In this document: positions 34,646-45,765 of the stretch, in pieces | Position numbering within the stretch: the first letter of the stretch is position 1 | How the letters are laid out: each line of letters opens with the position of its first letter | DNA from: Massilia solisilvae | GTDB taxonomy: Bacteria > Pseudomonadota > Gammaproteobacteria > Burkholderiales > Burkholderiaceae_D | Reading direction: 5' to 3' | Assembly (NCBI RefSeq): GCF_024753215.1 | Contig: NZ_JANUGV010000009.1 | Span: 1-64,000, forward strand | Length of the DNA stretch: 64,000 bases | Notes under the pieces: model-generated | What the model was told of the DNA's origin: nothing | The model's database searches: none | The model's input: the letters and a program-made list of their open reading frames with translations, nothing else | Made by a program: the position numbers and the translations under genes

Positions 34646-36012
34646 GCCGCAAGGGCATCCGGCCGCCGCGCGGGCGTCGCTTTTCGCTGGTGACGCGCTG
34701 GTCGGCGCTGGTGGGAACCCTGCTCACGCTGGGCATCGGCGCCGCGCTCGGCCTCACCATGCTGTTGCCGGGCCAGCCGTGGCTGGTGCTGGCGATCTGC
34801 CTGGCGTGCGTGGTGCCGATTGCGGTCATCACGATCCGCTCCGAAATCCGCCCGATCCTGTCGCTGTTCCGCGCGCTCGAAGGCACGGTGGCAAGCTACC
34901 GCGACGGCGACTTTTCGTTCAGCCTGCACTGGCCGCACAACGACGAGCTGGCGGACCTGGTGGCCGCGCACAACGACCTGGGGAGCGTGCTGCGCGACCA
35001 GCGGCTGGACCTGGTGCAGCGCGAGCTGTTGCTGGAAACGATGGTGCAGAACACGCCGGTGGCGATGCTGCTGGTGGCCGGCAACGCCAGCCGTTCGGGC
35101 CCGGTCGTGTACGCGAACGTGGCCGCGCGCCAGCTGCTGGCCAAGGGCCGCAAGCTCGAAGGCATGCAGTTGGGCGAGCTGCTGCAGAGCGCGGCGCCGG
35201 CTTTGTCCGATGCGCTCGCGCGTGGCGGCGACGGCCTGTTCAGCGTGGAAGGCAGCGAGGGCGGCGAGGACGAGGTCTATCACCTTGCGCGCAGCAGCTT
35301 CACCCTCAACGGCCGCAAGCACGAGCTGCTCCTGCTGCGCCACCTGACGTCCGAACTGCGGCGCCAGGAAGTGCAGACCTGGAAGAAGGTGATACGCGTG
35401 ATCAGCCATGAGCTGAACAACTCGCTGGCGCCGCTGGCGTCGCTCGCGCATTCGGGGGCCGAGCTGGTGCGGCGCGGCCAGCCCGAGCGCCTGCCGCAGA
35501 TCCTCGAAACGATCGGCGAGCGCACGCGCCACCTGGAGAGCTTCATCCTCGGCTACGCGCGCTTTGCCAAGCTGCCCACGCCCCGGCTGGAAACCTGCGA
35601 GTGGAGCGAGTTTGTGGCCCGGCTGGCCTCGCAGGTGCGGTTCTCGCTGGTCGGCGCGCTGCCGGCCGATCCGGCGCAATTCGATCCGGCCCAGCTGGAG
35701 CAGGCGCTGCTCAACCTGCTCAAGAACGCGCACGAATCGGGCTCGCGTCCCGAGCAGGTGGAACTGCAAGTGCGGCGCGCGCATGACGTGGTACGCATCG
35801 ACGTGCTGGATCGCGGCAGCGGCATGAGCGACGCCGTGCTGACCAACGCGCTGGTGCCGTTCTATTCCACCAAGCGCAGCGGTACGGGACTGGGCCTTGC
35901 GCTTGCGCGCGAGATCGCCGAAGCGCACGGTGGCCGCATCACGCTCGCCAACCGCGAAGGCGGCGGACTGGCGGTGACCCTGGTCCTGCCGCTGGTCGCG
36001 GTGCCCGCCTGA
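34642..36012 (+). CDS. Sensor histidine kinase (NtrY-like)
   Basis: The 456-residue membrane kinase has two N-terminal helices (about 22-42 and 46-66), a HAMP-like linker, and a PAS-like region (about 130-240). The H-box is VISHELNNSLAPL (His256), followed by N-box LLNLLKNAHES, G1 DRGSGM and G2 GTGLGLALA. The short periplasmic part suggests sensing within or near the membrane. It overlaps the regulator by ATGA, so the two form a pair. Confidence 0.92.
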   Translation: MSRKGIRPPRGRRFSLVTRWSALVGTLLTLGIGAALGLTMLLPGQPWLVLAICLACVVPIAVITIRSEIRPILSLFRALEGTVASYRDGDFSFSLHWPHNDELADLVAAHNDLGSVLRDQRLDLVQRELLLETMVQNTPVAMLLVAGNASRSGPVVYANVAARQLLAKGRKLEGMQLGELLQSAAPALSDALARGGDGLFSVEGSEGGEDEVYHLARSSFTLNGRKHELLLLRHLTSELRRQEVQTWKKVIRVISHELNNSLAPLASLAHSGAELVRRGQPERLPQILETIGERTRHLESFILGYARFAKLPTPRLETCEWSEFVARLASQVRFSLVGALPADPAQFDPAQLEQALLNLLKNAHESGSRPEQVELQVRRAHDVVRIDVLDRGSGMSDAVLTNALVPFYSTKRSGTGLGLALAREIAEAHGGRITLANREGGGLAVTLVLPLVAVPA

Positions 36013-36069
36013 CCCGCCCGGCGCGCGCGATCTGGTAACATCGGCCCCTTACCGCCGAATCACCGCATC

Positions 36070-36852
36070 ATGTCTTCCATTGATCCCCGCACCGACCCGC
36101 GCTTCTCCCAGCCCGGCCATCCCCCCGCCACCATCACCGAGTTCGAGGGCGTGCGCTCGCTTCACCTCGGTACTTCGTGGGTGCAGGGTGCGATGCGCCT
36201 GTCGCGCCCGGATGCGATCGAGCTCGAATACGTGCAGATGATGATGACCTGGATGCTGTTCCAGCCGTCGCCGCGCCACATCGTGCAGCTGGGCCTTGGC
36301 AGCGCTGCGCTCACCAAGTTCAGCTACCTGCGCTTTCCCGATGCGCGCGTCACCGCCATCGAGCTGAACCCGAACGTGATCGCGATCTGCCGCGCGCTGT
36401 TCGGCCTGCCGCCGGACGACGCGCGCCTGTCGGTGCGCGAAATGAACGGGCTCGACTTCGTGCTCGACCCTGCCAACCACGGCAAGATCGACGTGCTGCA
36501 GGTGGACCTGTACGACGAAGAGGCGCGCGGCCCGGTGCTCGACACCCCCGAGTTCTACCAGGCCTGCCTGGACTGCCTGGCGCCGGGCGGCATCATGACC
36601 ACCAACGTGTTCGGCGACGACTTCAGCAACTACGACAAGAACCTGCAGGTGATGGAACAGGTGTTCGACGCCGTCGTGTGGCTACCCGAGGTGCATGACG
36701 CGAACATCGTGGTGGTCGCGTTCAAGGACGCGCCGCAGGTCGATTTCTCGGCGCTGTACGAGCGCGCCGGCGAGATCAAGCGCCGCTACAACCTGCCGGC
36801 CAAGCAGTGGGTCAACGGCCTGAAGGAGTGGATGCGCGACCACGCGGACTAG
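36070..36852 (+). CDS. Spermidine synthase-like protein
   Basis: The 260-residue protein has the Rossmann fold of polyamine aminopropyltransferases: IVQLGLGSAALTKF for cofactor binding, AIELNPNVIAICRALFGLP, and VLQVDLYDEEARGPVLDTPEFY. It is shorter than classical SpeE. The key DGA motif of true spermidine synthases is not evident, so a methyltransferase-like or orphan role is possible. It follows the kinase after 57 bp in the same direction. Confidence 0.75.
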   Translation: MSSIDPRTDPRFSQPGHPPATITEFEGVRSLHLGTSWVQGAMRLSRPDAIELEYVQMMMTWMLFQPSPRHIVQLGLGSAALTKFSYLRFPDARVTAIELNPNVIAICRALFGLPPDDARLSVREMNGLDFVLDPANHGKIDVLQVDLYDEEARGPVLDTPEFYQACLDCLAPGGIMTTNVFGDDFSNYDKNLQVMEQVFDAVVWLPEVHDANIVVVAFKDAPQVDFSALYERAGEIKRRYNLPAKQWVNGLKEWMRDHAD

Positions 36853-36971
36853 CAGTGTTGCCTCGGCAGCACAGTGAGGGCTTGTAATTCCGCAAGATTT
36901 GTCCTTCATCAATAAGTGATCAGTGACGGCGAGCAAGATTGCCGGGCAATGACAACACTTAAAGGGGGACC

Positions 36972-39413
36972 ATGATGCGGACCAAGACTTGTCATCGTTT
37001 GCTGATCTCTGCCGCGCTGTTTGCTGCCTTCGGCCCGGCCCGGGGCCAATCCGGGGGCGATGCGACGCCAACCGTGGTGGTGCTGGGCTCGCGCGCGCCG
37101 GCCAAGACCGCGCTTGAAACGGCGGTGCCGGTGGGGCTGGTGAGCCTGAAGGACATGCAATCGACCGGCATGCTCGAACTGGGCAAGGTGCTGCAGGACC
37201 TTGACCCGTCCTTCAATTTCAGCACCACCTTCATCAGCGACGGCACCGACATCATCCGCCCGGCCACGCTGCGCGGGCTCGGCCCGGACCAGCTGCTGGT
37301 GCTCGTGAACGGCAAGCGGCGCCACCAGCAGGCGCTGGTCAACGTGCAGCAGACCATCGGGCGCGGCTCGGCGGGCACCGACATCAACGCGATCCCGCTG
37401 TCGGCCATCGACCACATCGAAGTGCTGCGCGATGGCGCGGCCGCCCAGTACGGGTCGGACGCGATCGCGGGCGTGATCAACATCGTGCTGAAGAAGGGCG
37501 CCGGCAAGGGCCAGCTGAGCGCCACCGGCGGCGCCACGTCCGAAGGCGACGGCAAGCAGGTCGGCGCCAGCGCCTGGCGCGGCTTTGCGCTGGGCGACGG
37601 CTACATCGACCTGGCCGTGGAAGCGCGCAAGCGCGGCGAGACCAACCGCGCCGGCGCAGACAGCCTGCGCGTGCAGCCGCCGCGCGTGACCCAGCGCATT
37701 GGCGACAGCCTGGCAAAGGACGCCTACCTGTGGTTGAACTCCGTGCTGCCGACCAGCACCGAGGGCGAGTTCTACGCGTTCGGCGGCCTCTCGCGCCGCA
37801 CTGGCGACGCGGGCGGCTTCTTCCGCCCCAAGGGCGACGGCCGCAACGTGCCGGCCGTGTACCCGGAAGGCTTTTTGCCGAACATCCTGACCACCGTGCG
37901 CGACGCCTCACTCGCGCTGGGTTACCGGCACGCCCTGGGCGGCCAGTGGGACTTCGACGCGAGCGTGAACCACGGCCGCAACGAGCTCGCCTTCCACGAG
38001 CGGAACTCGATCAACGTGAGCTATTGGTACGAGCCCCAATGCAGCTGCAGCATCTACGGCGAATCGCCGCGTGAGGCCGATACCGGCAAGCTGCGCTTCA
38101 AGCAGACCACGGTCAACCTGGACGTCAAGGGGCCGATGATGCTGCTCGGCTTCGAGACGTTCGTCGCGATCGGCGCCGAGTACCGGCGCGAAGGCTACCA
38201 GATCGTCGCCGGCGAGCCGGTGTCGTACCAGTACGGCCGCACCAACAACACCGCGATCAAGATCCTCGACCAGACCGGGCACATCGCGGCGGCGGGCATC
38301 CAGGGCTTCCCGGGCTACACGCCGTCCACCGAAGTGAACGAGTCGCGCCACAACGTTGCGCTGTACCTCGACCTGGAACAGAAGTTCGGCAAGAGCGTGA
38401 CCATCGGCTCGGCGTTGCGGCGCGAGCGCTATTCCGATTTTGGCGACACCACGACCGGCAAGATGACGCTGCGCTGGGATCCGCTGCAGCAGTTGGGCCT
38501 GCGCGGCAGCGCGTCCACGGGATTTCGCGCGCCGGGCGTGCAGCAGAAGTTCTACAGTTCGGTATCGACCAACCTGAACGCCGCGGGCGTGCTCACCGAC
38601 ACCCTCACCGCCCGCGAAGGCAGCGCCGTCACCAGGGCGTTCGGCATTGCGCCGCTCAAGCAGGAACAATCGAAGAGCTACAGCGCCGGGCTGGTGCTGC
38701 GGCCGGCGCGCGACCTGACGCTCACCGCCGACGTGTATCGCACGCTGATCTACGACCGCATCGTCTTCTCCAGCAATATCGAACCGGAGACCGGCGCCTG
38801 CCTGACGCCGGCTGCGTGCCCGGTCAAGGCGATCCTGGCGCCGCTGCGCGTGGGCCAGGCGCAGTTCTTCACCAACGCCATCGACACCGCCACACGTGGG
38901 CTGGACATCGTGCTCGAGAAAACGCTGCGCGGCAGCGCGGGCAAGCTGGTCCTGTCCGGCCAGCTCGGGCTGAACCGCACCGAGGTGAGCGGGCGCCATT
39001 CGTCCTCGCCCGTGCTCTCCGGCGCGCAGCTGTTCGACGATGCGCAGGTGACCCTGATCGAACGCGGCCAGCCGCGCCAGCACCACGTCGTGGCGGCCGA
39101 CTTCAGCACCGGGCCGTGGGAGCTGAACGCGCGCGCCAACTACTACGGACCCGTGCAGGGCCAGGGCTTCACGGCGCCGTACATCCAGACCTGGGAAGGC
39201 AAGTGGCTGGCCGACCTGTCGGCACGTTACGCGTTCAGCAGGCAGCTCAGTTTCTCGGCCGGGGCCAACAACGTGTTCGACACCTATCCCACGCGCTGGG
39301 ACCCGGTGAAGGCGGCGCCCTTCCCCCAGCTGGGCTTTACCTACTGCTGGGAGAGCTGCCCGTTCGGCATCAACGGGCGCAGCATGTACGTGCGCGCCGA
39401 CTACAGCTTCTGA
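36972..39413 (+). CDS. TonB-dependent outer-membrane receptor
   Basis: The 813-residue receptor has a signal peptide, a plug domain (about 35-165, with LRGLGPDQLLVLVNGKRRH and HIEVLRDGAAAQYGSDAIAG), and a long beta-barrel ending in the aromatic residue of RADYSF. AAGGGGGA precedes the double ATG. Such receptors import siderophores, cobalamin, glycans or peptides; the sequence does not reveal the ligand. No TonB, ExbB or periplasmic binding gene is nearby. It is convergent with the TldD-MoxR cluster. Confidence 0.92.
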   Translation: MMRTKTCHRLLISAALFAAFGPARGQSGGDATPTVVVLGSRAPAKTALETAVPVGLVSLKDMQSTGMLELGKVLQDLDPSFNFSTTFISDGTDIIRPATLRGLGPDQLLVLVNGKRRHQQALVNVQQTIGRGSAGTDINAIPLSAIDHIEVLRDGAAAQYGSDAIAGVINIVLKKGAGKGQLSATGGATSEGDGKQVGASAWRGFALGDGYIDLAVEARKRGETNRAGADSLRVQPPRVTQRIGDSLAKDAYLWLNSVLPTSTEGEFYAFGGLSRRTGDAGGFFRPKGDGRNVPAVYPEGFLPNILTTVRDASLALGYRHALGGQWDFDASVNHGRNELAFHERNSINVSYWYEPQCSCSIYGESPREADTGKLRFKQTTVNLDVKGPMMLLGFETFVAIGAEYRREGYQIVAGEPVSYQYGRTNNTAIKILDQTGHIAAAGIQGFPGYTPSTEVNESRHNVALYLDLEQKFGKSVTIGSALRRERYSDFGDTTTGKMTLRWDPLQQLGLRGSASTGFRAPGVQQKFYSSVSTNLNAAGVLTDTLTAREGSAVTRAFGIAPLKQEQSKSYSAGLVLRPARDLTLTADVYRTLIYDRIVFSSNIEPETGACLTPAACPVKAILAPLRVGQAQFFTNAIDTATRGLDIVLEKTLRGSAGKLVLSGQLGLNRTEVSGRHSSSPVLSGAQLFDDAQVTLIERGQPRQHHVVAADFSTGPWELNARANYYGPVQGQGFTAPYIQTWEGKWLADLSARYAFSRQLSFSAGANNVFDTYPTRWDPVKAAPFPQLGFTYCWESCPFGINGRSMYVRADYSF

Positions 39414-39417
39414 CCGG

Positions 39418-40932
39418 CTAGCGGCGCTCGCGCCACCACAGCGCGAGCATCGCCAGCGCGAACACGACGGCAAAGGGCCAGCGCGGCAGCGCCGCGGGGA
39501 AGCCCTGCGCCGCAACCGGCGTGCGCGCGGCATAGCGTGCGGTGGCGTGGCGGCGCTCCTGCGCCTGCCACTCTCGCCAGTCGGCCGGCGCAAAGATATA
39601 GACGGCGCTGCTGGCGTCGCTGTCCGGGCTCTCGACCTGGAGCCAGCCGCTCTTCTGCGGCCATACCGCCACGCACGAGGCGTCCACGCGATCCGGCCGG
39701 CGCTGCCAGGCCAGTTTCTGGCGCAGGCCGGGGAACACCGCCGTGCCCTTCACGCCACGCGCGCACACCTCGAGCCGCTGGCCTGGCAGGGGCATTTCGT
39801 CCGGGGCCAGCCACTCGACCGGCTCCGCGCGCGTTACGCCCAGCGCATCCAGCGTCGACTGCCACCACAATGCAAGCGCATGCGGATCGCTGATCGCGTA
39901 CCGGTGCCAGTCGGCTGCGCCAAGCCAGCCGATGCGGCCCATGTGCCATTGGCGGGTCCAGAGCAGCTTGCCCGCCGCGTGCCAGGGGCCGTGCTCCGAT
40001 GGATTGAACGGCGCCACGGACATGGCGAGCGGCGCGCCTTCGGTGGCCTTGTCCGGCTGTGGCTTGAGGTCCAGCTGCAGAATGCGCGACCAGATGGCGG
40101 GATCGGCCGCGTTCGCACCGAGGATCAGCAGCGTTGCGCCGTGCTCGGCCTGCGCCAGCATCGCGCCGCGCTGGGCCGGGGTCGCATGTTCGAACCAGGC
40201 CGCGTCGACCAGCAGCAGGTTGGGCTCGCCGATGGCCTCGCGCGGGGTTTCGCTACGGGTGAGCGCTTTTCCAAGCGAGATCTGCCAGTCCAGCAAGGCG
40301 TTGCTGCCGGCGAGCAGTTCGTCCAGCACGCGCAGGTCGAACGAGGGCGCGCCAAAGCGGCCCTGCACGCGCAGCGGCTGCGCCTCGCTCACCCGAAACG
40401 GCACCGGTCCCTCGTCGATGACGCTGCCGTCGCTGGCAAGCAGGCGCGCGCGCAACACCAGCTGTTCCGCAACCGACGGCAGCCACTGCACCGACAGGTC
40501 GCCCTCGCCCTTCGCCTCCGACAGCACCCAGCCGTTCTCGGCCAGCAGCTGCAGGCGCGCCGGCGCCCCGGCCGGCCGGTGCACGGTCAGCACGAACATG
40601 CGGCCAAGCGCGAGCTGGCGCGGGAAGTCCAGCGCGATGCCGCCAGTGCCGGCGCCGTCCCATGCCAGCGGCCGCGCCGGCAGGTCGTCCCATTGCGCGG
40701 CACGCAATCCATCACCCTTCAGCCGCAGCGCTGCCACCCCATCGAGCGAATGCGGCGGATTCTTTGGGTCGATATCCAGCGTAGCCGCCGGCTTGACCGG
40801 CAGCGCAATCTCGCCGCAGACCAGTGCCAGCGCAAGCGCCGCAACGGCGACCAGCGCCGCGTCGATCCACTGACGGCGCCAGACGCTGGCGGCGACCGCC
40901 GCAAGGCCAATGCATGCTATCGCCCAGATCAC
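39418..40932 (-). CDS. Membrane-anchored protein, last gene of the TldD-MoxR cluster
   Basis: The 504-residue product has two N-terminal helices (about 2-18 and 22-42), a long extracytoplasmic part, and a C-terminal helix near FAVVFALAMLALWW. The middle (PNLLLVDAAWFEHATPAQRG) resembles a glutamine-amidotransferase-like fold often found in BatA-associated proteins. A GTG start at 40932 overlaps the previous stop (GTGA) and has GGAG upstream; it is preferred over the longer frame from 41052. Function unknown. Confidence 0.7.
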   Translation of the reverse strand: MIWAIACIGLAAVAASVWRRQWIDAALVAVAALALALVCGEIALPVKPAATLDIDPKNPPHSLDGVAALRLKGDGLRAAQWDDLPARPLAWDGAGTGGIALDFPRQLALGRMFVLTVHRPAGAPARLQLLAENGWVLSEAKGEGDLSVQWLPSVAEQLVLRARLLASDGSVIDEGPVPFRVSEAQPLRVQGRFGAPSFDLRVLDELLAGSNALLDWQISLGKALTRSETPREAIGEPNLLLVDAAWFEHATPAQRGAMLAQAEHGATLLILGANAADPAIWSRILQLDLKPQPDKATEGAPLAMSVAPFNPSEHGPWHAAGKLLWTRQWHMGRIGWLGAADWHRYAISDPHALALWWQSTLDALGVTRAEPVEWLAPDEMPLPGQRLEVCARGVKGTAVFPGLRQKLAWQRRPDRVDASCVAVWPQKSGWLQVESPDSDASSAVYIFAPADWREWQAQERRHATARYAARTPVAAQGFPAALPRWPFAVVFALAMLALWWRERR

Positions 40933-42902
40933 TTCTTCTCCTCCGCGCGCCAGGCCCTGGTGAACGGCGTATCGACCGTCGGCTTTGCCTGCAGCAGCAG
41001 CTGAGGTGCGCCGATTCCACCGCGCAGATACGCGCGCAGGTTTGCGCGGCACGGTGCGCAGCCGTCGGCCACGTCCTGGATGGCTTGCTGCGCCGCCAGC
41101 CGCTGCTCTTCAACAGTAATCCGTTCGCGCACCCAGTCCTGCGCCGTGCGCGTCCACAGCGCCGGCAGCGGCCCGTCCGTGGACAGCGCCTGCACCAGTT
41201 CGCGCAGCTGCTGCGGCACCTTGCCCCGCGCCTCGTCCTGCACCCGCTTGCTGCTCGCGCTGCCGGCCATGTCGCCGGTCATGCGCTTGTCTTCCTTGAT
41301 GGGCGGCGGCGCGAAGGCCGTCTTGTGAAGATAAATGCGGTCGGCCTGCTGCAGTTCCTTCACCGCGTCCAGCGCCTTGTACTCCGGCGGCAGGGCGGTC
41401 TTGGGCGAGATCGCGCGCAGGGCCTTTTCGGCGTCCCACATCGCCGACAGCGCGCGCCGCAGTACCTTCTTGGTCGCGTCGTCGAACAGCGTGGCATTCT
41501 CGGCCTGGTCGTGGGCGTGGCCAAATTCGTGCAGCACGTCCTTCTTTGCGCCAGGCTGGTCATCGTCGTGGTCGTCGCCGCCGAACAAGGTCGATTCCTC
41601 GCCCAGGAACTGGCCGTAGCGGCGCCGCAGCGCGCCCTGGTCCGATGCGATTGTCTGGCTGCGCTCGCGTACGGTTTCCGCATCCATGTGGCGCGCGCGC
41701 ATGTCGGCGATGAGCTGCTCGGTGTCGATGATGATCTGGCGCTGGCTGCGCAGGCTTTCCGGCTTCACCAGCGTGGGCAGCGCGGCGCTTTCGGTGTCCG
41801 CTTCCTGCTTTGGCGCCGGCAGGCGCAGCGTGTAGGTCGGCGACTGCACCGAGTGGGGTTTGGCCGCGTTATCGGTGGCGCGCACAAAGAAGTACAGCTC
41901 GTCGCCCGGCTCCATGCCCAGGTCCTTGAGCGCCCACGTCTTCGACCAGTCGCGCTTGCGCGGGTCGGGAGACTCGGGCAGCGGCATCTCACGGTCGGAA
42001 AAGCGGATGTTCTCGCCGCTGCCGCGCGCCAGCGTCATGTGTACGGTTGCGCGCTGGACGCGGTAGTCGTCGCGCACGCTGACCGCCATGGCCGCCGTTT
42101 GCGCTCCTTCGCGCAGCTCGTGCACCATCTCGGCCGGCGCACCGATGACAATCTCCGGCGGTTGGTCGAGCGTCACCTTCAGGTTGTAGCGCGTGCCCTT
42201 CCAGCGCCAGAACACCGACTCGCTCGCGGTCCAGCGCACGCAAGGCTGGCCCGCCGGGAGCGATTGTCCCGAGCTCAGTTCCACCGGCGCATCCAGCGGC
42301 GAGCCGCCCTTCTCGCACCACTGTACCTGGCTCGATTCAGGCACCTGCAGGTCGCGCGGCGCGCCTTCGCTGGAGGCGATGCCCGTGTAGGCCGGCGGCA
42401 CCACCTTCAGCACCAGCTGCTGGCGCGGCGGCACGGCTTGCGGCAGCGCCGCGCGCATGCCCGATACCTTTGCCGTCGTGGCCAAGGGATGGGAGGCGGC
42501 AAGCCACAAGGCGGCCGCCGCGAGCACGCTCAGGCAGAGCCAGGGCAGGCCCGGCTTGACCCTTTCGCTTGCGATCGCGCGCGCGGCGGATCCGGTCAGC
42601 GCCATGTCGATCCGTGCCAGCAACCGTTCGCGCTGCAGTCGCGCGACCGGGGTCTGCGCGTCGAGGAGCAGGGCGCTGCTGTCTTCCAGCTCGGGGAGCG
42701 CGTCGTCCAGCCAGCGCGGCCAGTGTGCCGTCGCCTCGCGGTTCAGCCGAAATGCGTCCCACGCGCACCATACCGACCACACCGCGGCACCGGCCACCGA
42801 GCGCAGCGCAAGCCATGGCAGCAGGCCGCCGGCCCACACGGGCGCGCGCCGCAGCAGGGCCGCGCGGCGAATCCGCGATGCGATGTCAGCGGCGGCGCGC
42901 AT
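40929..42902 (-). CDS. DUF4175-like membrane protein
   Basis: The 657-residue protein has two or more helices near the N-terminus (WAGGLLPWLALRSVAGAAVW and LPWLCLSVLAAAALWLAAS). A long extracytoplasmic region follows, with beta-sandwich character and then helical, charged segments. The layout resembles DUF4175 proteins found beside MoxR and DUF58 genes. Its ATG overlaps the previous gene by 17 bp and has AAGGA upstream. It may scaffold the complex assembled by the MoxR ATPase. The family assignment is tentative. Confidence 0.65.
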   Translation of the reverse strand: MRAAADIASRIRRAALLRRAPVWAGGLLPWLALRSVAGAAVWSVWCAWDAFRLNREATAHWPRWLDDALPELEDSSALLLDAQTPVARLQRERLLARIDMALTGSAARAIASERVKPGLPWLCLSVLAAAALWLAASHPLATTAKVSGMRAALPQAVPPRQQLVLKVVPPAYTGIASSEGAPRDLQVPESSQVQWCEKGGSPLDAPVELSSGQSLPAGQPCVRWTASESVFWRWKGTRYNLKVTLDQPPEIVIGAPAEMVHELREGAQTAAMAVSVRDDYRVQRATVHMTLARGSGENIRFSDREMPLPESPDPRKRDWSKTWALKDLGMEPGDELYFFVRATDNAAKPHSVQSPTYTLRLPAPKQEADTESAALPTLVKPESLRSQRQIIIDTEQLIADMRARHMDAETVRERSQTIASDQGALRRRYGQFLGEESTLFGGDDHDDDQPGAKKDVLHEFGHAHDQAENATLFDDATKKVLRRALSAMWDAEKALRAISPKTALPPEYKALDAVKELQQADRIYLHKTAFAPPPIKEDKRMTGDMAGSASSKRVQDEARGKVPQQLRELVQALSTDGPLPALWTRTAQDWVRERITVEEQRLAAQQAIQDVADGCAPCRANLRAYLRGGIGAPQLLLQAKPTVDTPFTRAWRAEEKK

Positions 42903-43872
42903 GGGTCAGGATCCTTTCAACAGCAAACAGCGCCACGATTAGCCACGCCAGCATGGAGCGCAGCTCGCCTTCGGCTTCGTCCGGCCGCCAAACGCGGCGG
43001 GTCTCGATGGTTTGCGAAGGCGCGGTGTACGGCGCGGGCGCAAAATGCATGCGCTGCCAGGTTTCGAACAAGCGGCGCGCGCTGTCCGCATCCTTCGGCG
43101 GCCATGCCGCAGAGCTCCACAGGCGGCCACGCGACGTGCTGTCCGCGTAGCGCATGCCGTCCACCTGACGGGCATCGCGCAACTCCGGGAATGCGCTGGC
43201 GTCGGCCACCCACCACAGCGGCGCGCGCAGGCCGGCGCCCGGCGCATGCGGCACGTCCCAGATGATCAGGTCGGCCTTCGCGCTTGGCTCGCTGTCGATC
43301 ACGTAGCGGTCGGCGCCGTCCAGCGCGGCGAACAGCCGCCGCCATTCCTGCGCGCGCTCGCTCACGATCGCGACGTGGCGTACGGCGCCCTGCGCGGCTA
43401 CCCTGGCAGTGACCAGTTGGACGCGGTGGCGGAACCCGGGCAGGCTGGCGGGCATGGGCACATCGCCCAGCACGAGCACACGGGCATCGATCTGCCACTC
43501 GCGCTGGTGCCTGCGCACCCACTCCAGCACCTGCGCAGCCGGCAATTCGATGCGCTGCGGGTCCTTCAGGCCAGCGGCCGCGACCTGCTTTTCCGCCCAT
43601 GCCGCATCGGTTCCCTTCACCACGACCACGGTATCCGGCCGCCACGGCAGCACCGGATCGGCCAGCCATGCGACGACGGCCGCGAGCAGCAGGCAGCGCA
43701 CTACCAGCAGCAGCACGTCAACCCAGCGCCAGACACGTACCTGGTTGGGTTCGATGCGTGGCACGAAGCGCGCGCTCGCCAGCGGCAGCGTGCGCGTCTG
43801 CTCGCGCTTCTGCCGATGCCACCACACGGGCAGCAGCAATACCGGGAGTGCCAGCCACCACAAGCTGTTCAT
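42886..43872 (-). CDS. BatA-like membrane protein without VWA domain
   Basis: The 328-residue protein opens MNSLWWLALPVLLLPVWWHR, then WRWVDVLLLVVRCLLLAAVV. This is the double-helix N-terminal domain typical of BatA/BatB aerotolerance proteins. The remainder is extracytoplasmic, and a C-terminal helix (LRSMLAWLIVALFAVERIL) returns to the membrane. No MIDAS motif of a von Willebrand A domain is visible, unlike classic BatA. The ATG at 43872 overlaps the DUF58 stop (ATGA). Confidence 0.75.
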   Translation of the reverse strand: MNSLWWLALPVLLLPVWWHRQKREQTRTLPLASARFVPRIEPNQVRVWRWVDVLLLVVRCLLLAAVVAWLADPVLPWRPDTVVVVKGTDAAWAEKQVAAAGLKDPQRIELPAAQVLEWVRRHQREWQIDARVLVLGDVPMPASLPGFRHRVQLVTARVAAQGAVRHVAIVSERAQEWRRLFAALDGADRYVIDSEPSAKADLIIWDVPHAPGAGLRAPLWWVADASAFPELRDARQVDGMRYADSTSRGRLWSSAAWPPKDADSARRLFETWQRMHFAPAPYTAPSQTIETRRVWRPDEAEGELRSMLAWLIVALFAVERILTHARRR

Positions 43873-44756
43873 GACCGCCCCGGCTGGCGCAGCCACATGC
43901 GCAGCACTTCACCCGGCGGCTGCTCGATCCGGGCTGCTGTCAATGGAATGTCGTGCTGGCGACACTGCGCGGCCACGTTGGCGAAATGCGCCTCACGGTT
44001 GCGGCGGTAGATCTCGCGCGCCACTGCATCAAAGCCGAACACGCCGGCCTTGTGCTCAGGGTCGCGGTATGCCGGCCCGGCTTCGAAGCTGGCCTCGCAT
44101 TCGGCCTGCGTCTGCAGGCACAGCACGCGCACGTCGTGGCGCATGTGGCGCAGACGAATCAATGCCTCGGACAAGGGCGATGGCCAGTCGAGCAAATCGC
44201 TGGCCGCGAACACCACGCTCGGCGCGCGCGCGAAGTGCAGCGAGCTGCGCAGCACGTCGGCATCCGGCAGCGCACCGGCAACGTCCGCGCGCGCAAGCTG
44301 CGCCAGCACGCGCTGCAACTGGCGCGGCCCACGCGCTGCCGGCGTGAACTGCACGGCGCCGTCGCGCAGCACCACCAGGCCGAACGCGTCGCCCTGCCGC
44401 TGCGCGATCGCCGCCACGCACCCGAGCAGCGCGCGCGCATACGCGATCTTGTCCAGTCCCTCCACGCTGCGGCTCGGCTCGGACATCGATGCCGTCGCAT
44501 CGAGCATCAGCCACACGGCCACATGGCTGTCACGCTCGGCCTCGCGCACATAGTAGCGGTCGGCGCGCGCGAGCAGCTTCCAGTCCACCCGACGCCATTC
44601 GTCACCCGGGGCGTACGCACGGTATTCCGAAAACTCGACGCCCGCCCCGCGCTCGCGCCCGGCGTGAATGCCGTGCCCGAGCCCCGCCAGCACGTGACGG
44701 ATCACGAGGTCGAGGTCTTTCGTGTGCGCGATCAGCGCCGAACTTGCCAGCGTCAA
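43869..44756 (-). CDS. DUF58 family protein
   Basis: This protein of about 295 residues has the DUF58 core GVEFSEYRAYAPGDEWRRVD followed by a VWA-like fold with LMLDATASMSEPS. DUF58 proteins work beside MoxR ATPases. A TTG at 44756, three bases after the MoxR stop and with AAGG upstream, is the likely start. The only ATG upstream (44816) would overlap MoxR by 59 bp. The start is uncertain. Confidence 0.85.
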   Translation of the reverse strand: MTLASSALIAHTKDLDLVIRHVLAGLGHGIHAGRERGAGVEFSEYRAYAPGDEWRRVDWKLLARADRYYVREAERDSHVAVWLMLDATASMSEPSRSVEGLDKIAYARALLGCVAAIAQRQGDAFGLVVLRDGAVQFTPAARGPRQLQRVLAQLARADVAGALPDADVLRSSLHFARAPSVVFAASDLLDWPSPLSEALIRLRHMRHDVRVLCLQTQAECEASFEAGPAYRDPEHKAGVFGFDAVAREIYRRNREAHFANVAAQCRQHDIPLTAARIEQPPGEVLRMWLRQPGRS

Positions 44757-44757
44757 C

Positions 44758-45762
<1,005 letters not shown>

Positions 45763-45765
45763 AGC